From NCBI GenBank assembly GCA_025061935.1, contig JANWZY010000004.1, positions 1-23,928 of the forward strand: DNA of 23,928 bases. Reading direction: 5' to 3'. Below the pieces are notes generated by a model. That model worked only from the letters and a program-made list of their open reading frames with translations. It was not told the DNA's origin and ran no database searches. Source of the stretch: Verrucomicrobiia bacterium (GTDB lineage Bacteria > Verrucomicrobiota > Verrucomicrobiia > Limisphaerales > DTLC01). Of the stretch, positions 7,174 through 15,017 are shown one piece after another; position 1 is the first letter of the stretch, and each line of letters opens with the position of its first letter. A program made the position numbers and the translations under genes.

Positions 7174-7186
7174 ACTCGGCTTGGTT
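7174..7186 (-). promoter_or_regulatory. Shared leader motif AACCAAGCCGAGT (copy 2)
   Basis: Minus-strand AACCAAGCCGAGT, differing by one base from the motif at 5873-5885. It lies 7 bases before the ATG and about 6 bases after the predicted transcription start; copy 1 shows the same distance from its promoter. The conserved spacing relative to the promoter rather than to the ATG suggests a function in transcription or at the mRNA 5' end. Confidence 0.45.
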
Positions 7187-7198
7187 AGCTTCGAAATT

Positions 7199-7239
7199 TT
7201 TATAACCATCCAATTGTCAGACTGCAACGAAAAAGCGCC
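7199..7239 (-). promoter_or_regulatory. Promoter with upstream GGCRCTTTTT element, PEP-CTERM copy 2
   Basis: Minus-strand TTGCAG (7227-7222), 17-base spacer, TATAAA (7204-7199). GGCGCTTTTT (7239-7230) lies two bases upstream of the -35, exactly as in copy 1. The -35 is weak and the -10 is good, the reverse of copy 1, which would fit a promoter helped by an activator bound at the upstream element. Confidence 0.55.
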
Positions 7240-7365
7240 ATGCCCCCATGCTCGCCCCTATACAATTCTCAAGTACGTGCCCGGACATTTTCACCGCGTC
7301 CACCGGGAATGGAGCCTAACTCCAAATGTACGGCACCCCCGCTGGCTCCTTCTTTCACTTCAATG

Positions 7366-8844
7366 TCAGCTTTGCACCGCCTGCGTCTCGCCGCGTAACA
7401 GCTTCCGCTGCTCATCTATTAGTTTGCGTTGCTCTTCGATCACCTGGCGTTGAATTTCAATCAGGTCTGTCTGCGTCTCGATTAAGCTGGACGCCTTGTT
7501 GACTACCTGACGCTCGAACTCGACTACAGCGTTGTACGAAAACAAGTAAATGGGCTGATTGTAAAGGACTTCCGTTTCGTTGGCCTCAGTGCCGTAACTA
7601 TATTCGCTCCCGCTCAGGCGCATGATCATGCCGGAGTAAAACTTGTCGTACATGTACCTTTTCTGGCGCTTGCGGCGCGTGCGCCCGGCGTTTTTTCCGT
7701 TCCCACCATTCCCAGCCTGCGCGTCCGAAACAAGTCCGGCGTACCTTTCCGGCGCTCGGCTCCGCTCTGTTGCTACGCTAGGTATGTCACTGCTCGCCGT
7801 TGCTGTTTGATCCGCTCCATTCGGCGTAGCGCGCTTGCCGTCGGAAGCTCCATTGCCCAACCTGCGCGGGCTGGCCCACGCACGAAATACAACCACCGCC
7901 ACACCGGTTAAGAACATTCCCAAAACACACCCGATTAACCATACGAGATTCGTTTTTCGCCCCGCCGTCTGCGCCCCACTGGCCGTCAGCGGTTCGGGCG
8001 GCGGCTCGGTCCCATCTTGCTCCTGGGCAATCAACAATTGGTCGAGGGTCGAACTAGCGACCTTGTCACCGGTTTGGAAGTCCTCGTACCGGTGGCCAGG
8101 CAAGAAGGTCATGTTTCTGGCTGCTGCGCCAAACATATGAAGGTCCAAATCCGGGCCGTGCGGTGCCACTGCGACGAAATCAAGCACATGCGTACGCCCG
8201 AGCTGGCGAACCACGTAGTTAACCACGGTATTACCCCCGCTCACAGCCTTAAAAGCCCACTCGACACGGCGTGCGCCCGGGTCATACACGGGCTTGCTAA
8301 CCCAATCAATTGATTCGACCACAGGTGCACCCGCCTCGCGCTGGAGTTTCGCCTGCCGCGCCGCAATTTCACGGATAGATGTGAGTATCGCGTCAGGATT
8401 TAATTGCCCCACCCCTTCAACACTGACATGCCCGGGTTCGCTCAGCTCGATAAGCGCAAACCATTCGCCTGAAGGCGCGACCAGAAGCCCGACCAGGTGC
8501 TTAGGCACTGGATTCCGCAACTGCTCGAAAACGACTCGCGCGTTCCGCGCGTCGGCAAAGCGGAAGTTCGGGGGGATCTCGATCTGTGCAACCCCTGCCA
8601 GCTCGACTTTGGCAGGGCCGACAATCCAATCCACACGGTGAGTGGCAGGTGGCGAGCCGGTCGGCAACGCACCGAAGCTTTGTTGCGTAGCAGAGCTTAC
8701 CTGGCTTGACCGGCCCGGCACGAATTCAGAGTCACCGCCTGCTTGCAAACCGTTGCAAGCCAAGCCCACGACTGTCCCTGCCACGTACAGCTTAAGGCAG
8801 ACTCGATTTACGAGGGGAACAACCAGCTTCCGCAAACTCGGCAT
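7366..8844 (-). CDS. DUF2167 membrane protein with cytoplasmic coiled-coil tail
   Basis: A 492-residue protein. An N-terminal hydrophobic export signal (about 15-36) precedes a DUF2167-like domain (about 68-265). Its features are WIVGPAKVELAG, NFRFADARN, a central DAILTSIREIAARQAKLQRE helix, WVSKPVYDPGARRVEWAF (181-198) and VNYVVRQLGR (208-217). A membrane helix follows at about 300-320, then a Gly/Ala/Ser-rich linker and a basic patch RTRRKRQKR (388-396). Next come a Tyr-rich stretch YMYDKFYSGMIMRLSG and a heptad coiled coil at about 440-485 (repeats like IEIQRQV, IEEQRKL, IDEQRKL). DUF2167 proteins are membrane-anchored and of unknown function. I place DUF2167 outside and the tail in the cytoplasm by the positive-inside rule. 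ATG 8844 is chosen; the TTG at 8880 overlaps the -35 box. It has its own promoter and lies 199 bases upstream of PEP-CTERM copy 2. Confidence 0.75.
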   Translation of the reverse strand: MPSLRKLVVPLVNRVCLKLYVAGTVVGLACNGLQAGGDSEFVPGRSSQVSSATQQSFGALPTGSPPATHRVDWIVGPAKVELAGVAQIEIPPNFRFADARNARVVFEQLRNPVPKHLVGLLVAPSGEWFALIELSEPGHVSVEGVGQLNPDAILTSIREIAARQAKLQREAGAPVVESIDWVSKPVYDPGARRVEWAFKAVSGGNTVVNYVVRQLGRTHVLDFVAVAPHGPDLDLHMFGAAARNMTFLPGHRYEDFQTGDKVASSTLDQLLIAQEQDGTEPPPEPLTASGAQTAGRKTNLVWLIGCVLGMFLTGVAVVVFRAWASPRRLGNGASDGKRATPNGADQTATASSDIPSVATERSRAPERYAGLVSDAQAGNGGNGKNAGRTRRKRQKRYMYDKFYSGMIMRLSGSEYSYGTEANETEVLYNQPIYLFSYNAVVEFERQVVNKASSLIETQTDLIEIQRQVIEEQRKLIDEQRKLLRGETQAVQS

Positions 8845-8851
8845 TGTGGTT

Positions 8852-8880
8852 TTTCTACGCAAAAAAACCTTTTTTGTCAA
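8852..8880 (-). promoter_or_regulatory. Promoter of the DUF2167 gene, predicting a leaderless mRNA
   Basis: Minus-strand TTGACA (8880-8875), 17-base AT-rich spacer, TAGAAA (8857-8852). The A of the ATG at 8844 is the eighth base after the -10 box, so transcription would start on it or within a few bases of it. No Shine-Dalgarno lies in front of the ATG, consistent with leaderless translation. Confidence 0.5.
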
Positions 8881-9384
8881 GGAATTTTAAATCCCGAAGC
8901 TGCACCGGTCTAATCCGGACAACAACCGTCCGTGCCATGCCGTAGGTTCTTACCCCCAGTAAGCCAAAACCAACAACACCTGCGCCGGACGTAAGCGGCT
9001 CGCATTGACTTACAGTCATGCCGGTGAAACACCTACCCGGGAATACAGTGCGGAAACGTTTCATTTGACCCGCCGTCTCCGCACCCCAGCATGCTTTAGA
9101 GAAGTCAACACGGCTCAAACCTCTGGCCCCGCGCAAGAAAGGCTGGTAAAGATCAATATTGTAAAATTTGCGTGACGCATGGTTTGGGTAACCGTGATGG
9201 AAGCCGAGAACCAATCCACTTGCGCCGTCTGATTAGCCAAACGGAGCTGTGTGCGACCAGCATGCTTATCTTCGTTTTCCAAATTTTATAGCTTGCGGCT
9301 AACACGGGCGTTTGCCGCCAAGGTAACGGTTATTTCGATGGAGCGGCACGGGCTAGGGACAAAAACCGCCCGGCTAAAACGGAC
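8881..9384. other. Divergent intergenic region upstream of nusA, no gene seen
   Basis: I find no coding region: the open frames at 8855-9214 and 9286-9690 on the minus strand are shadows, without family resemblance. No tRNA, SRP RNA or RNase P core motif is visible. In many bacteria rimP precedes nusA; no rimP or fragment of it is recognisable here. The region separates the DUF2167 promoter (-) from the nusA promoter (+). Confidence 0.5.
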
Positions 9385-9414
9385 TTGACGCCCTCGCCGT
9401 GGTTCGGTTACGAT
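9385..9414 (+). promoter_or_regulatory. Predicted promoter of the nusA operon
   Basis: TTGACG (9385-9390, five of six) and TACGAT (9409-9414, four of six) with an 18-base spacer. A T-rich run follows. The predicted leader to the nusA ATG is about 90 bases. Autoregulation by NusA is common in other bacteria but no terminator-like leader structure was recognised here. Confidence 0.45.
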
Positions 9415-9508
9415 TTTTTTGGTTTTTAGCACCTGAAAACCGGTTTGGCTGAGTCGGAGGATTAATTTCTGCCGACTTTTTTGTTGGCCAGCCGGCGTAC
9501 AGAACAGC

Positions 9509-10786
9509 ATGAACGCGGACCTGTTGGCGGTACTTGACTTTTGGGAACGCGAGAAGGGTATCAGCCGGGATACCCTCATCGCGGCAGTGCAGGAGTCTTT
9601 GCTCGCCGCGGCGAAGAAGGCGGTGGGGCCAGCGCGTGCGCTGCGGGTTGAGATCGACCGCAAAACAGGTGATATCCGGGCCATTGCCAAGCTGATTGTC
9701 GCCGAAAAGGTTGTATCGAAACACGATCAGATCTCGCTGGCCGACGCGCGACGAATCAAGCCTGACGCAAAAATTGGTGATGAGATCGAGGTCGAAGTCA
9801 CGCCGCGAGATTTTGGCCGAATCGCTTCAGCTAATGCGAAGCAGGCGCTGCTGCAACACATCCGGAAAGCCGAAAAACAACTCATTTTCGCAGAGTTCAA
9901 AGACCGGGTAGGTGAAATAGTCAGTGGCGTGGTCCGGCGATTTGAGCGGTCGGACGTAATTGTGGACTTGGGAAAATATGAAGCCCTGTTGCCGAATCAT
10001 GAGCGTGTGCCAACCGAAGAATATCAGATTGGCGAGCGCATCCGCGCTTATGTAAAAGCCGTCGAACAAGGTCCCCATGGCCCGGAAATTATACTGTCGC
10101 GTGCCGACCCACGCTTCGTGATCAAGCTATTCCAGATCGAAGTGTCAGAAATCCACGACGGGACAATCGAAATCAAGGGTATAGCGCGCGAACCGGGTTT
10201 CAGGACGAAGATAGCTGTTTACTCACGCGACGAAAAAGTTGATCCGGTGGGCGCATGTGTCGGCTTGCGCGGGCAACGGGTGAAGAACATAGTCCGCGAA
10301 TTAAACAACGAAAAGGTGGACGTGATTCCGTGGTCGCCGGACATCAGGACGTTTGTGAGCGCGGCGCTGGCACCAGCTAAGATCAAAACTTTCGAGGTTG
10401 ACGAGGCCAACAAGCGAATCAGAGTCACGGTAAGCCCGGACCAGTTGTCTTTGGCGATAGGCAAACGCGGGCAAAACGCCCGTTTAACATCGAAACTCAC
10501 AGGCTGGCATGTCGAGGTCGAGCCAGAGGTGTTTGTTACCAAAGGGTTTGAGGAAAAAGTCGCGGAGGCCGTGGAAGCACTTGCGGCCATACCTGGTATT
10601 TCACGCGAACATGCCGACGCACTTGTGCATGCCGGGTTGACAAGCCTTGAAGACTTGCTAGAGGCTGAAGAGAGCGACCTGGCCAGCATACCCCAAATTG
10701 GGAACCAAGCTGCGGCGATATTGGAAGCTGCCCGGGCCGAAGTCGCCCGGCGCACGATCAAGGTGGGCGAACCTTCAACCAGTTAA
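9509..10786 (+). CDS. nusA: Transcription termination/antitermination factor NusA
   Basis: RNA polymerase-binding factor that modulates pausing, termination and antitermination. The 425-residue protein shows the N-terminal polymerase-binding domain (about 1-125) and an S1 domain (about 132-200, GEIVSGVVRRFERSDVIVDLG). Two KH domains follow, with the loop motifs GLRGQRVKNI (252-261) and IGKRGQNAR (317-325). The C-terminal helix-hairpin-helix region (about 350-415, IPGISREHADALVHAG and IPQIGNQAAAIL) is a single AR2-like unit, so it lacks the longer two-repeat tail of Escherichia coli NusA. Start ATG 9509 fits the family N-terminus. It heads an operon with infB and rbfA; the gap to infB is 86 bases. 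rimP, a usual upstream partner, is absent. Identification is firm. Confidence 0.97.
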   Translation: MNADLLAVLDFWEREKGISRDTLIAAVQESLLAAAKKAVGPARALRVEIDRKTGDIRAIAKLIVAEKVVSKHDQISLADARRIKPDAKIGDEIEVEVTPRDFGRIASANAKQALLQHIRKAEKQLIFAEFKDRVGEIVSGVVRRFERSDVIVDLGKYEALLPNHERVPTEEYQIGERIRAYVKAVEQGPHGPEIILSRADPRFVIKLFQIEVSEIHDGTIEIKGIAREPGFRTKIAVYSRDEKVDPVGACVGLRGQRVKNIVRELNNEKVDVIPWSPDIRTFVSAALAPAKIKTFEVDEANKRIRVTVSPDQLSLAIGKRGQNARLTSKLTGWHVEVEPEVFVTKGFEEKVAEAVEALAAIPGISREHADALVHAGLTSLEDLLEAEESDLASIPQIGNQAAAILEAARAEVARRTIKVGEPSTS

Positions 10787-10872
10787 GTCGTATTCCAACT
10801 GGCGTGGCTTATTCTCACCGATGCCGCTGCAAAGTCCAACCTTGAGCGTTTCGGCCCAGCCATAACAGCATT

Positions 10873-13449
10873 ATGCCCGTTCGCATCCACGAAATCTCAA
10901 AACAAACCGGAGTGCCGAGCAAAGAAGTGATAGCTAAGGCACGCGAGCTGGGCATAACCACGGCCAAGACCGCTTCAAGCACAATTGACAAGATCACGGC
11001 CGCGTACCTTATCCAGCAGCTTGGCGGTGTTAAACAGCCGTCCCCACCACCAGCGACCGAACCTGCACCTGTCGAGCCGCCCGTGCAGGAACAACCTCAA
11101 CCAACCGCAGAACAAGCGGCCGAAACGGCAGTTCTGGAGCTGCCTCCAACAGCTCCGCCGGCTCAACAAGTGGCAGAACCACCCCGTATTGAAATCGAAC
11201 AACCAAGTGCGGAGCCACAAGTGGTCGTAACAGAGAAGGTACAACTTCCGGCCGAGACTGAAGTTTCACCGCCACAAGAGCAAGCGCCAAGCGCGGCGCC
11301 AGCGGCGAAAGTTCTCGAAGCCGAGGTCCGACCTGCGGAAACACAGCAACCTGCACAAGCAGAGGAACCGAAGCCTGCCGAGCCGCCCAAACCGCGCATA
11401 GGTGAAAAAGTCGGATTCATCCAATTACCGCCGCGGCCGCGCCCCGCTCAAAAACCGGGTCCACCTTCGCAGCCGGCTCTGCGCGCCAAAGCACCCCCGG
11501 CACCCGCGCCACCCCGCGCAAGACCCGAGCAGCGCGAGGTCAAGCCGGGGCCTCTGCCGTCCAAGCCCGTTATACCCCAGCCGCGCCAGACCACTCCGTC
11601 AACTGCGCCGACTCAACAGCCCGTACTAGCGGCGCTCAGGATTGCGCCGCCCCCGTCCGCGCCTACGCTAACTATAAAACCACCAATTACAGTCCGGACC
11701 CTAGCCGAGAAGCTCAACAAGAAGCCGTTCCAAATAATCGCCGACCTGATGGAACTTAAGCTGATGGCGAACGTGAATCAGGTCGTGGACGAAACAGTTG
11801 CCAAGTACATCTGCGCCAAATACGGATTCAAACTCGAGGTCGAGAAGCGCGCCAAGGGGGTCGGCCTCCCCGCGGCGCTTGTCAAGAAGCCCGAGCTTGA
11901 CGAGGAGGACAGGCCCGAGGCGCTCCGGCCCCGCCCGCCCGTCGTCACCGTCATGGGCCACGTTGATCACGGTAAGACAACTTTGTTGGACGTAATCCGG
12001 AAAACCAACGTGGCCGCGAACGAAGCGGGGGGCATAACCCAACACATCGGCGCCTACACGATTTCAATTCCGCACCCGGAGCGGAAAAACGAGCTGGCAC
12101 AGATTACATTCCTCGACACGCCGGGCCATGAAGCGTTTAGCTCGATGCGTGCGCGCGGTGCGAACGTGACCGACATAGTAGTTTTGGTTGTAGCAGCAAA
12201 CGAGGGGGTAATGCCCCAGACGATCGAGGCGCTCGACCACGCGCGCGCGGCCAAAGTGCCAATTATCGTGGCGGTAAACAAGTGCGACCACCCAACTGCG
12301 AACCCGCTAAAGGTGAGGCAACAGTTGCAAGAGCGCGGTTTGGTCCCGGACGAGTGGGGCGGGGATACCATCTTCGTTGATGTATCTGCGCTGACCGGGC
12401 GCGGCGTGGACAGGCTGCTCGAGATGATCCTGTTCCAGGCCGAAATGCTCGAGCTGAAAGCGAACCCGAATCGCCGCGCCAAAGGCTACGTGATCGAGTC
12501 TGGAATCGAGCCGGGCGGGCCCGCCGTCACGCTGCTTGTAAAAACGGGCACGTTACGTGTTGGGGACACAATTATCTGCGGGCAATACTACGGGCGCGTG
12601 CGCGCGCTCATAGACGCCGAGGGCAAACGGCTCAAGGAAGCCGGGCCATCGGTGGCTGCGAAGATGCTGGGCCTGAACGGTGTCCCGGATGCAGGGTTGG
12701 AATTTAACGTTGTCGAAAACGAGAAAGCCGCGCGCGAACTCGCAGAAAAGCGTGCAATGGAAGCGCGTGCTGCCAGTCAGGCGCCGCGGCCAAAGATCAC
12801 GCTCGAGAACTTGTTCGCAACTTTGGAAGCGGCCAACGAGAAAACGTTCAAACTCGTGGTCAAGGCGGACACGCAAGGCTCGGTTGAAGCAATTGTGGAC
12901 GCGCTGAACAAGATCGAATCTGACAAGGTCAAGCTTGAAATACTGCACAGTGCGGTGGGCCCTGTGAGCGAAAACGATGTAGCACTAGCGGCTGCATCAA
13001 ACGCGGTCGTGCTCGGATTCCACACGCGGATTGACCCCAGCGCGGCCGAACGGGCAAAACGCGAGGGCGTCCAAATAAAACTTTACACAATCATTTACGA
13101 GTTGATCGACCAGGTCAAAGAAGCCATGACCGGTCTATTGGAACCGGTCGAAAAGGAGGTCGTTCTCGGCACTGCCGAGGTCCGAAAAGTTTTCCCGCTC
13201 TCAAAAGGCGTTCCTGTGGCAGGTTGCGTTGTGTTAAGTGGCCGGATGGTGCGCGGCCGCGTGCGCGTACTCCGGCGCAAAGAACTTGTGTTCGAGGGTG
13301 TAATTCAATCCATGCGACGGTTCCAGGACGAAGTCACCGAGGTGCGGGCAGGAATGGAATGCGGCATCCGGATTGAGGGCTTCGGCGACTACCAGGAAGG
13401 CGACGTGCTGGAGTGTTACACCATAGAAAAAGTAGCGCAGAAACTGTGA
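10873..13449 (+). CDS. infB: Translation initiation factor IF-2
   Basis: GTPase that brings initiator tRNA to the 30S subunit and promotes subunit joining. The protein has 858 residues. An N-terminal IF2_N domain (MPVRIHEISKQTGVPSKEV, 1-50) is followed by a very long Pro/Ala/Gln/Glu-rich linker (about 55-275) and a second IF2_N module (about 277-335, TVRTLAEKLNKKPFQIIADL). The G domain has G1 GHVDHGKT (362-369), G2 GGITQH, G3 DTPGH (415-419), G4 NKCD (469-472) and G5 SAL (505-507). Domains II, III and the C-terminal tRNA-binding domain (ends with GDYQEGDVLECYTIEKV) are complete. All GTPase motifs are intact. It lies between nusA and rbfA, a classic arrangement. The linker is disordered-looking and probably variable between relatives. 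Confidence 0.98.
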   Translation: MPVRIHEISKQTGVPSKEVIAKARELGITTAKTASSTIDKITAAYLIQQLGGVKQPSPPPATEPAPVEPPVQEQPQPTAEQAAETAVLELPPTAPPAQQVAEPPRIEIEQPSAEPQVVVTEKVQLPAETEVSPPQEQAPSAAPAAKVLEAEVRPAETQQPAQAEEPKPAEPPKPRIGEKVGFIQLPPRPRPAQKPGPPSQPALRAKAPPAPAPPRARPEQREVKPGPLPSKPVIPQPRQTTPSTAPTQQPVLAALRIAPPPSAPTLTIKPPITVRTLAEKLNKKPFQIIADLMELKLMANVNQVVDETVAKYICAKYGFKLEVEKRAKGVGLPAALVKKPELDEEDRPEALRPRPPVVTVMGHVDHGKTTLLDVIRKTNVAANEAGGITQHIGAYTISIPHPERKNELAQITFLDTPGHEAFSSMRARGANVTDIVVLVVAANEGVMPQTIEALDHARAAKVPIIVAVNKCDHPTANPLKVRQQLQERGLVPDEWGGDTIFVDVSALTGRGVDRLLEMILFQAEMLELKANPNRRAKGYVIESGIEPGGPAVTLLVKTGTLRVGDTIICGQYYGRVRALIDAEGKRLKEAGPSVAAKMLGLNGVPDAGLEFNVVENEKAARELAEKRAMEARAASQAPRPKITLENLFATLEAANEKTFKLVVKADTQGSVEAIVDALNKIESDKVKLEILHSAVGPVSENDVALAAASNAVVLGFHTRIDPSAAERAKREGVQIKLYTIIYELIDQVKEAMTGLLEPVEKEVVLGTAEVRKVFPLSKGVPVAGCVVLSGRMVRGRVRVLRRKELVFEGVIQSMRRFQDEVTEVRAGMECGIRIEGFGDYQEGDVLECYTIEKVAQKL

Positions 13450-13527
13450 TCCGGGCACAGCTCGCGACCGGTGTGAGCATATGTGCCCTGAAATGCCGCG
13501 CCGGCGCCAATAGCCCAATTGTAACTT

Positions 13528-13532
13528 GAGGA
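13528..13532 (+). promoter_or_regulatory. Ribosome binding site of rbfA
   Basis: GAGGA lies 10 bases before the rbfA ATG at 13543. It is one of the few clear Shine-Dalgarno sequences in this window and fixes the rbfA start. Confidence 0.6.
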
Positions 13533-13542
13533 ATTCGGTTCT

Positions 13543-13905
13543 ATGTCAACAATCCGGCAACAACGCGTGGGCGAACTGCTCAAGCGCGAAATCGGGGAAA
13601 TCATTAGGCGCGAGCTGCCGGCCGACCAGGTAGGCCTGATCACAGTTAACGATGTCGAGGTATCAGGGGACCTGCGTTACGCGACTGTTTTCACTAGTAT
13701 TCTCGGTACTGCTGAGCAACAAAAAGCCGGCCTGGCACTGCTCTCACGGAACAGACTGCGCATTCAAGAGCTTGTGGCAAAGGCAGTGGTGCTTAAGAAC
13801 ATTCCACGTCTGCGGTTCGTTTTTGACGACTCGATAGTGCGCGGCAACCGCGTGCTGCAAATCATAGACGAACTGGAAAAGGGCGGGCCGGGCGATAAAA
13901 AATAG
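13543..13905 (+). CDS. rbfA: 30S ribosome-binding factor RbfA
   Basis: Small KH-fold protein that binds the 30S subunit and helps 16S rRNA 5'-end maturation, notably in the cold. The 120-residue length is normal. The start STIRQQRVGELLKREIGEII is typical of the family's first helix. LITVNDVEVSGDLRYATVF (about 34-52) matches the conserved core, and PRLRFVFDDSIVRGNRV (about 88-104) matches the C-terminal signature. The start is supported by a GAGGA ribosome binding site. It is 93 bases after infB and 59 before the DHH phosphoesterase gene, on the same strand. Confidence 0.96.
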   Translation: MSTIRQQRVGELLKREIGEIIRRELPADQVGLITVNDVEVSGDLRYATVFTSILGTAEQQKAGLALLSRNRLRIQELVAKAVVLKNIPRLRFVFDDSIVRGNRVLQIIDELEKGGPGDKK

Positions 13906-13964
13906 CGCTGCGATTGCAACGCTGGTAACTGCCTTTACTCCTTCAAGAACAACAAGCGGCACAA

Positions 13965-14948
13965 TTGAAAAACCATCCGAAAATAGCGCTCCGAATCGTT
14001 GAAGTGCTGCGCCAAAGCGAAACCGTATGCGTGGTAGGGCATACCCGGCCTGACGGCGATTGTGTAGGCTCGCAGCTTGCGCTGGCCCTGGCGCTTAAAG
14101 CCGAGGGCAAAAAAGTCGAGTGCTGGAACGAAGACCCGATCCCTCAGAAGTACCGGTTCCTCGACCCTGACAGGCTAATTCAACCGCCCAGGCACGGGTT
14201 CGAGTTCGACAGCGTGGTTGCCATCGATTCAGCTAGCATTGAACGACTTGGCGCTGCGCAATCGTGCATTGCCAACCGGCGCCTGCTCATCAACATTGAT
14301 CACCACGAAAGCAATACACGGTTCGGCGACATCAATTGGGTTTCGAAACGCGAGCCGAGCACAGGCGAGCTTGTGTACAAACTTCTCAAGGCTGCGCGCT
14401 GGCAGATAACGAAACCGATCGCGAACTGCTTGTTCACGGCTATCTCGACCGACACAGGCTCATTCCAATATCCCACTACGCGGCCTGGCACTTACCACAT
14501 TGCTGCTGAACTGGTGAGCAAAGGGGCGGACCTTGCCAAGATTTGTGACGAGGTGTACCAGAGCTATCCGCTTTCGCGCGCTAGATTGCTCAAGCACGTT
14601 TACAGTCATTTCAAACTGACACACAACAATCAGATCGCGTACCTGTGGCTCAGAAAGGCCGACTTTGCCCGCACCGGCGCCGACACGGTGGACGCCGAAG
14701 GTGTCATTGACCATATACGCGCAATTGAACCCGTGGTCGTGGCGTGCGTGTTCGAGGAAATCGAGCCCGATCTAATTCACATCAGTCTCAGATCCAAATC
14801 CGAGAAGGTTAATGTCAGTCAAATAGCCGAACAATTTGGTGGGGGCGGCCATCCCGCGGCCGCGGGCGCACAGATCAAGGGCACACCGCTTTCAGTTCAG
14901 CGCCGAGTGATCGCGGCAATTAAAAAAGCGCTTGATTCTGCCGGCTGA
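13965..14948 (+). CDS. nrnA: DHH-family phosphoesterase (NrnA-type nanoRNase/pAp phosphatase)
   Basis: Predicted cytoplasmic Mn-dependent enzyme that degrades short oligonucleotides and dephosphorylates pAp. The 327-residue protein has the DHH metal-binding motifs: HTRPDGDCVGS (26-36), AIDSAS (86-91), IDHHESN (111-117) and STDTGSF (161-167). The DHHA1 domain ends with the substrate loop GGGGHPAAAGA (292-302). Length and motif order match NrnA and the RbfA-linked DHH proteins; rbfA followed by a DHH gene is a recurring bacterial arrangement. The start is TTG 13965: no ATG lies in a suitable place, and the first strand (VCVVGH) begins at residue 21, so a later start would cut the first helix. 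The exact substrate (nanoRNA or pAp) cannot be told from sequence, so the symbol is tentative. Confidence 0.88.
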   Translation: MKNHPKIALRIVEVLRQSETVCVVGHTRPDGDCVGSQLALALALKAEGKKVECWNEDPIPQKYRFLDPDRLIQPPRHGFEFDSVVAIDSASIERLGAAQSCIANRRLLINIDHHESNTRFGDINWVSKREPSTGELVYKLLKAARWQITKPIANCLFTAISTDTGSFQYPTTRPGTYHIAAELVSKGADLAKICDEVYQSYPLSRARLLKHVYSHFKLTHNNQIAYLWLRKADFARTGADTVDAEGVIDHIRAIEPVVVACVFEEIEPDLIHISLRSKSEKVNVSQIAEQFGGGGHPAAAGAQIKGTPLSVQRRVIAAIKKALDSAG

Positions 14949-14952
14949 CAGC

Positions 14953-14987
14953 GCGGTTGCGCCGCCGCGTACCTCCGCGCAACCCGC
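14953..14987. terminator. Hairpin between convergent nrnA-type and Bat-cluster genes
   Basis: GGTTGCGC (14955-14962) is an exact inverted repeat of GCGCAACC (14977-14984) with a 14-base loop. One further GC pair can be added past a bulge (14953-14954 with 14986-14987). It lies in the 69-base gap between two converging genes, where a bidirectional terminator is expected. The lack of a T-run on either side makes it non-standard; it may instead block read-through or protect 3' ends. Confidence 0.4.
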
Positions 14988-15017
14988 AAATTCTGTTCCG
15001 GCAAAGCACAATTCCTA

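Noticed and set aside
8855..9214. 119-codon open frame on the minus strand upstream of the DUF2167 gene
   Set aside because: No family resemblance or signal peptide, and it runs through the predicted DUF2167 promoter.
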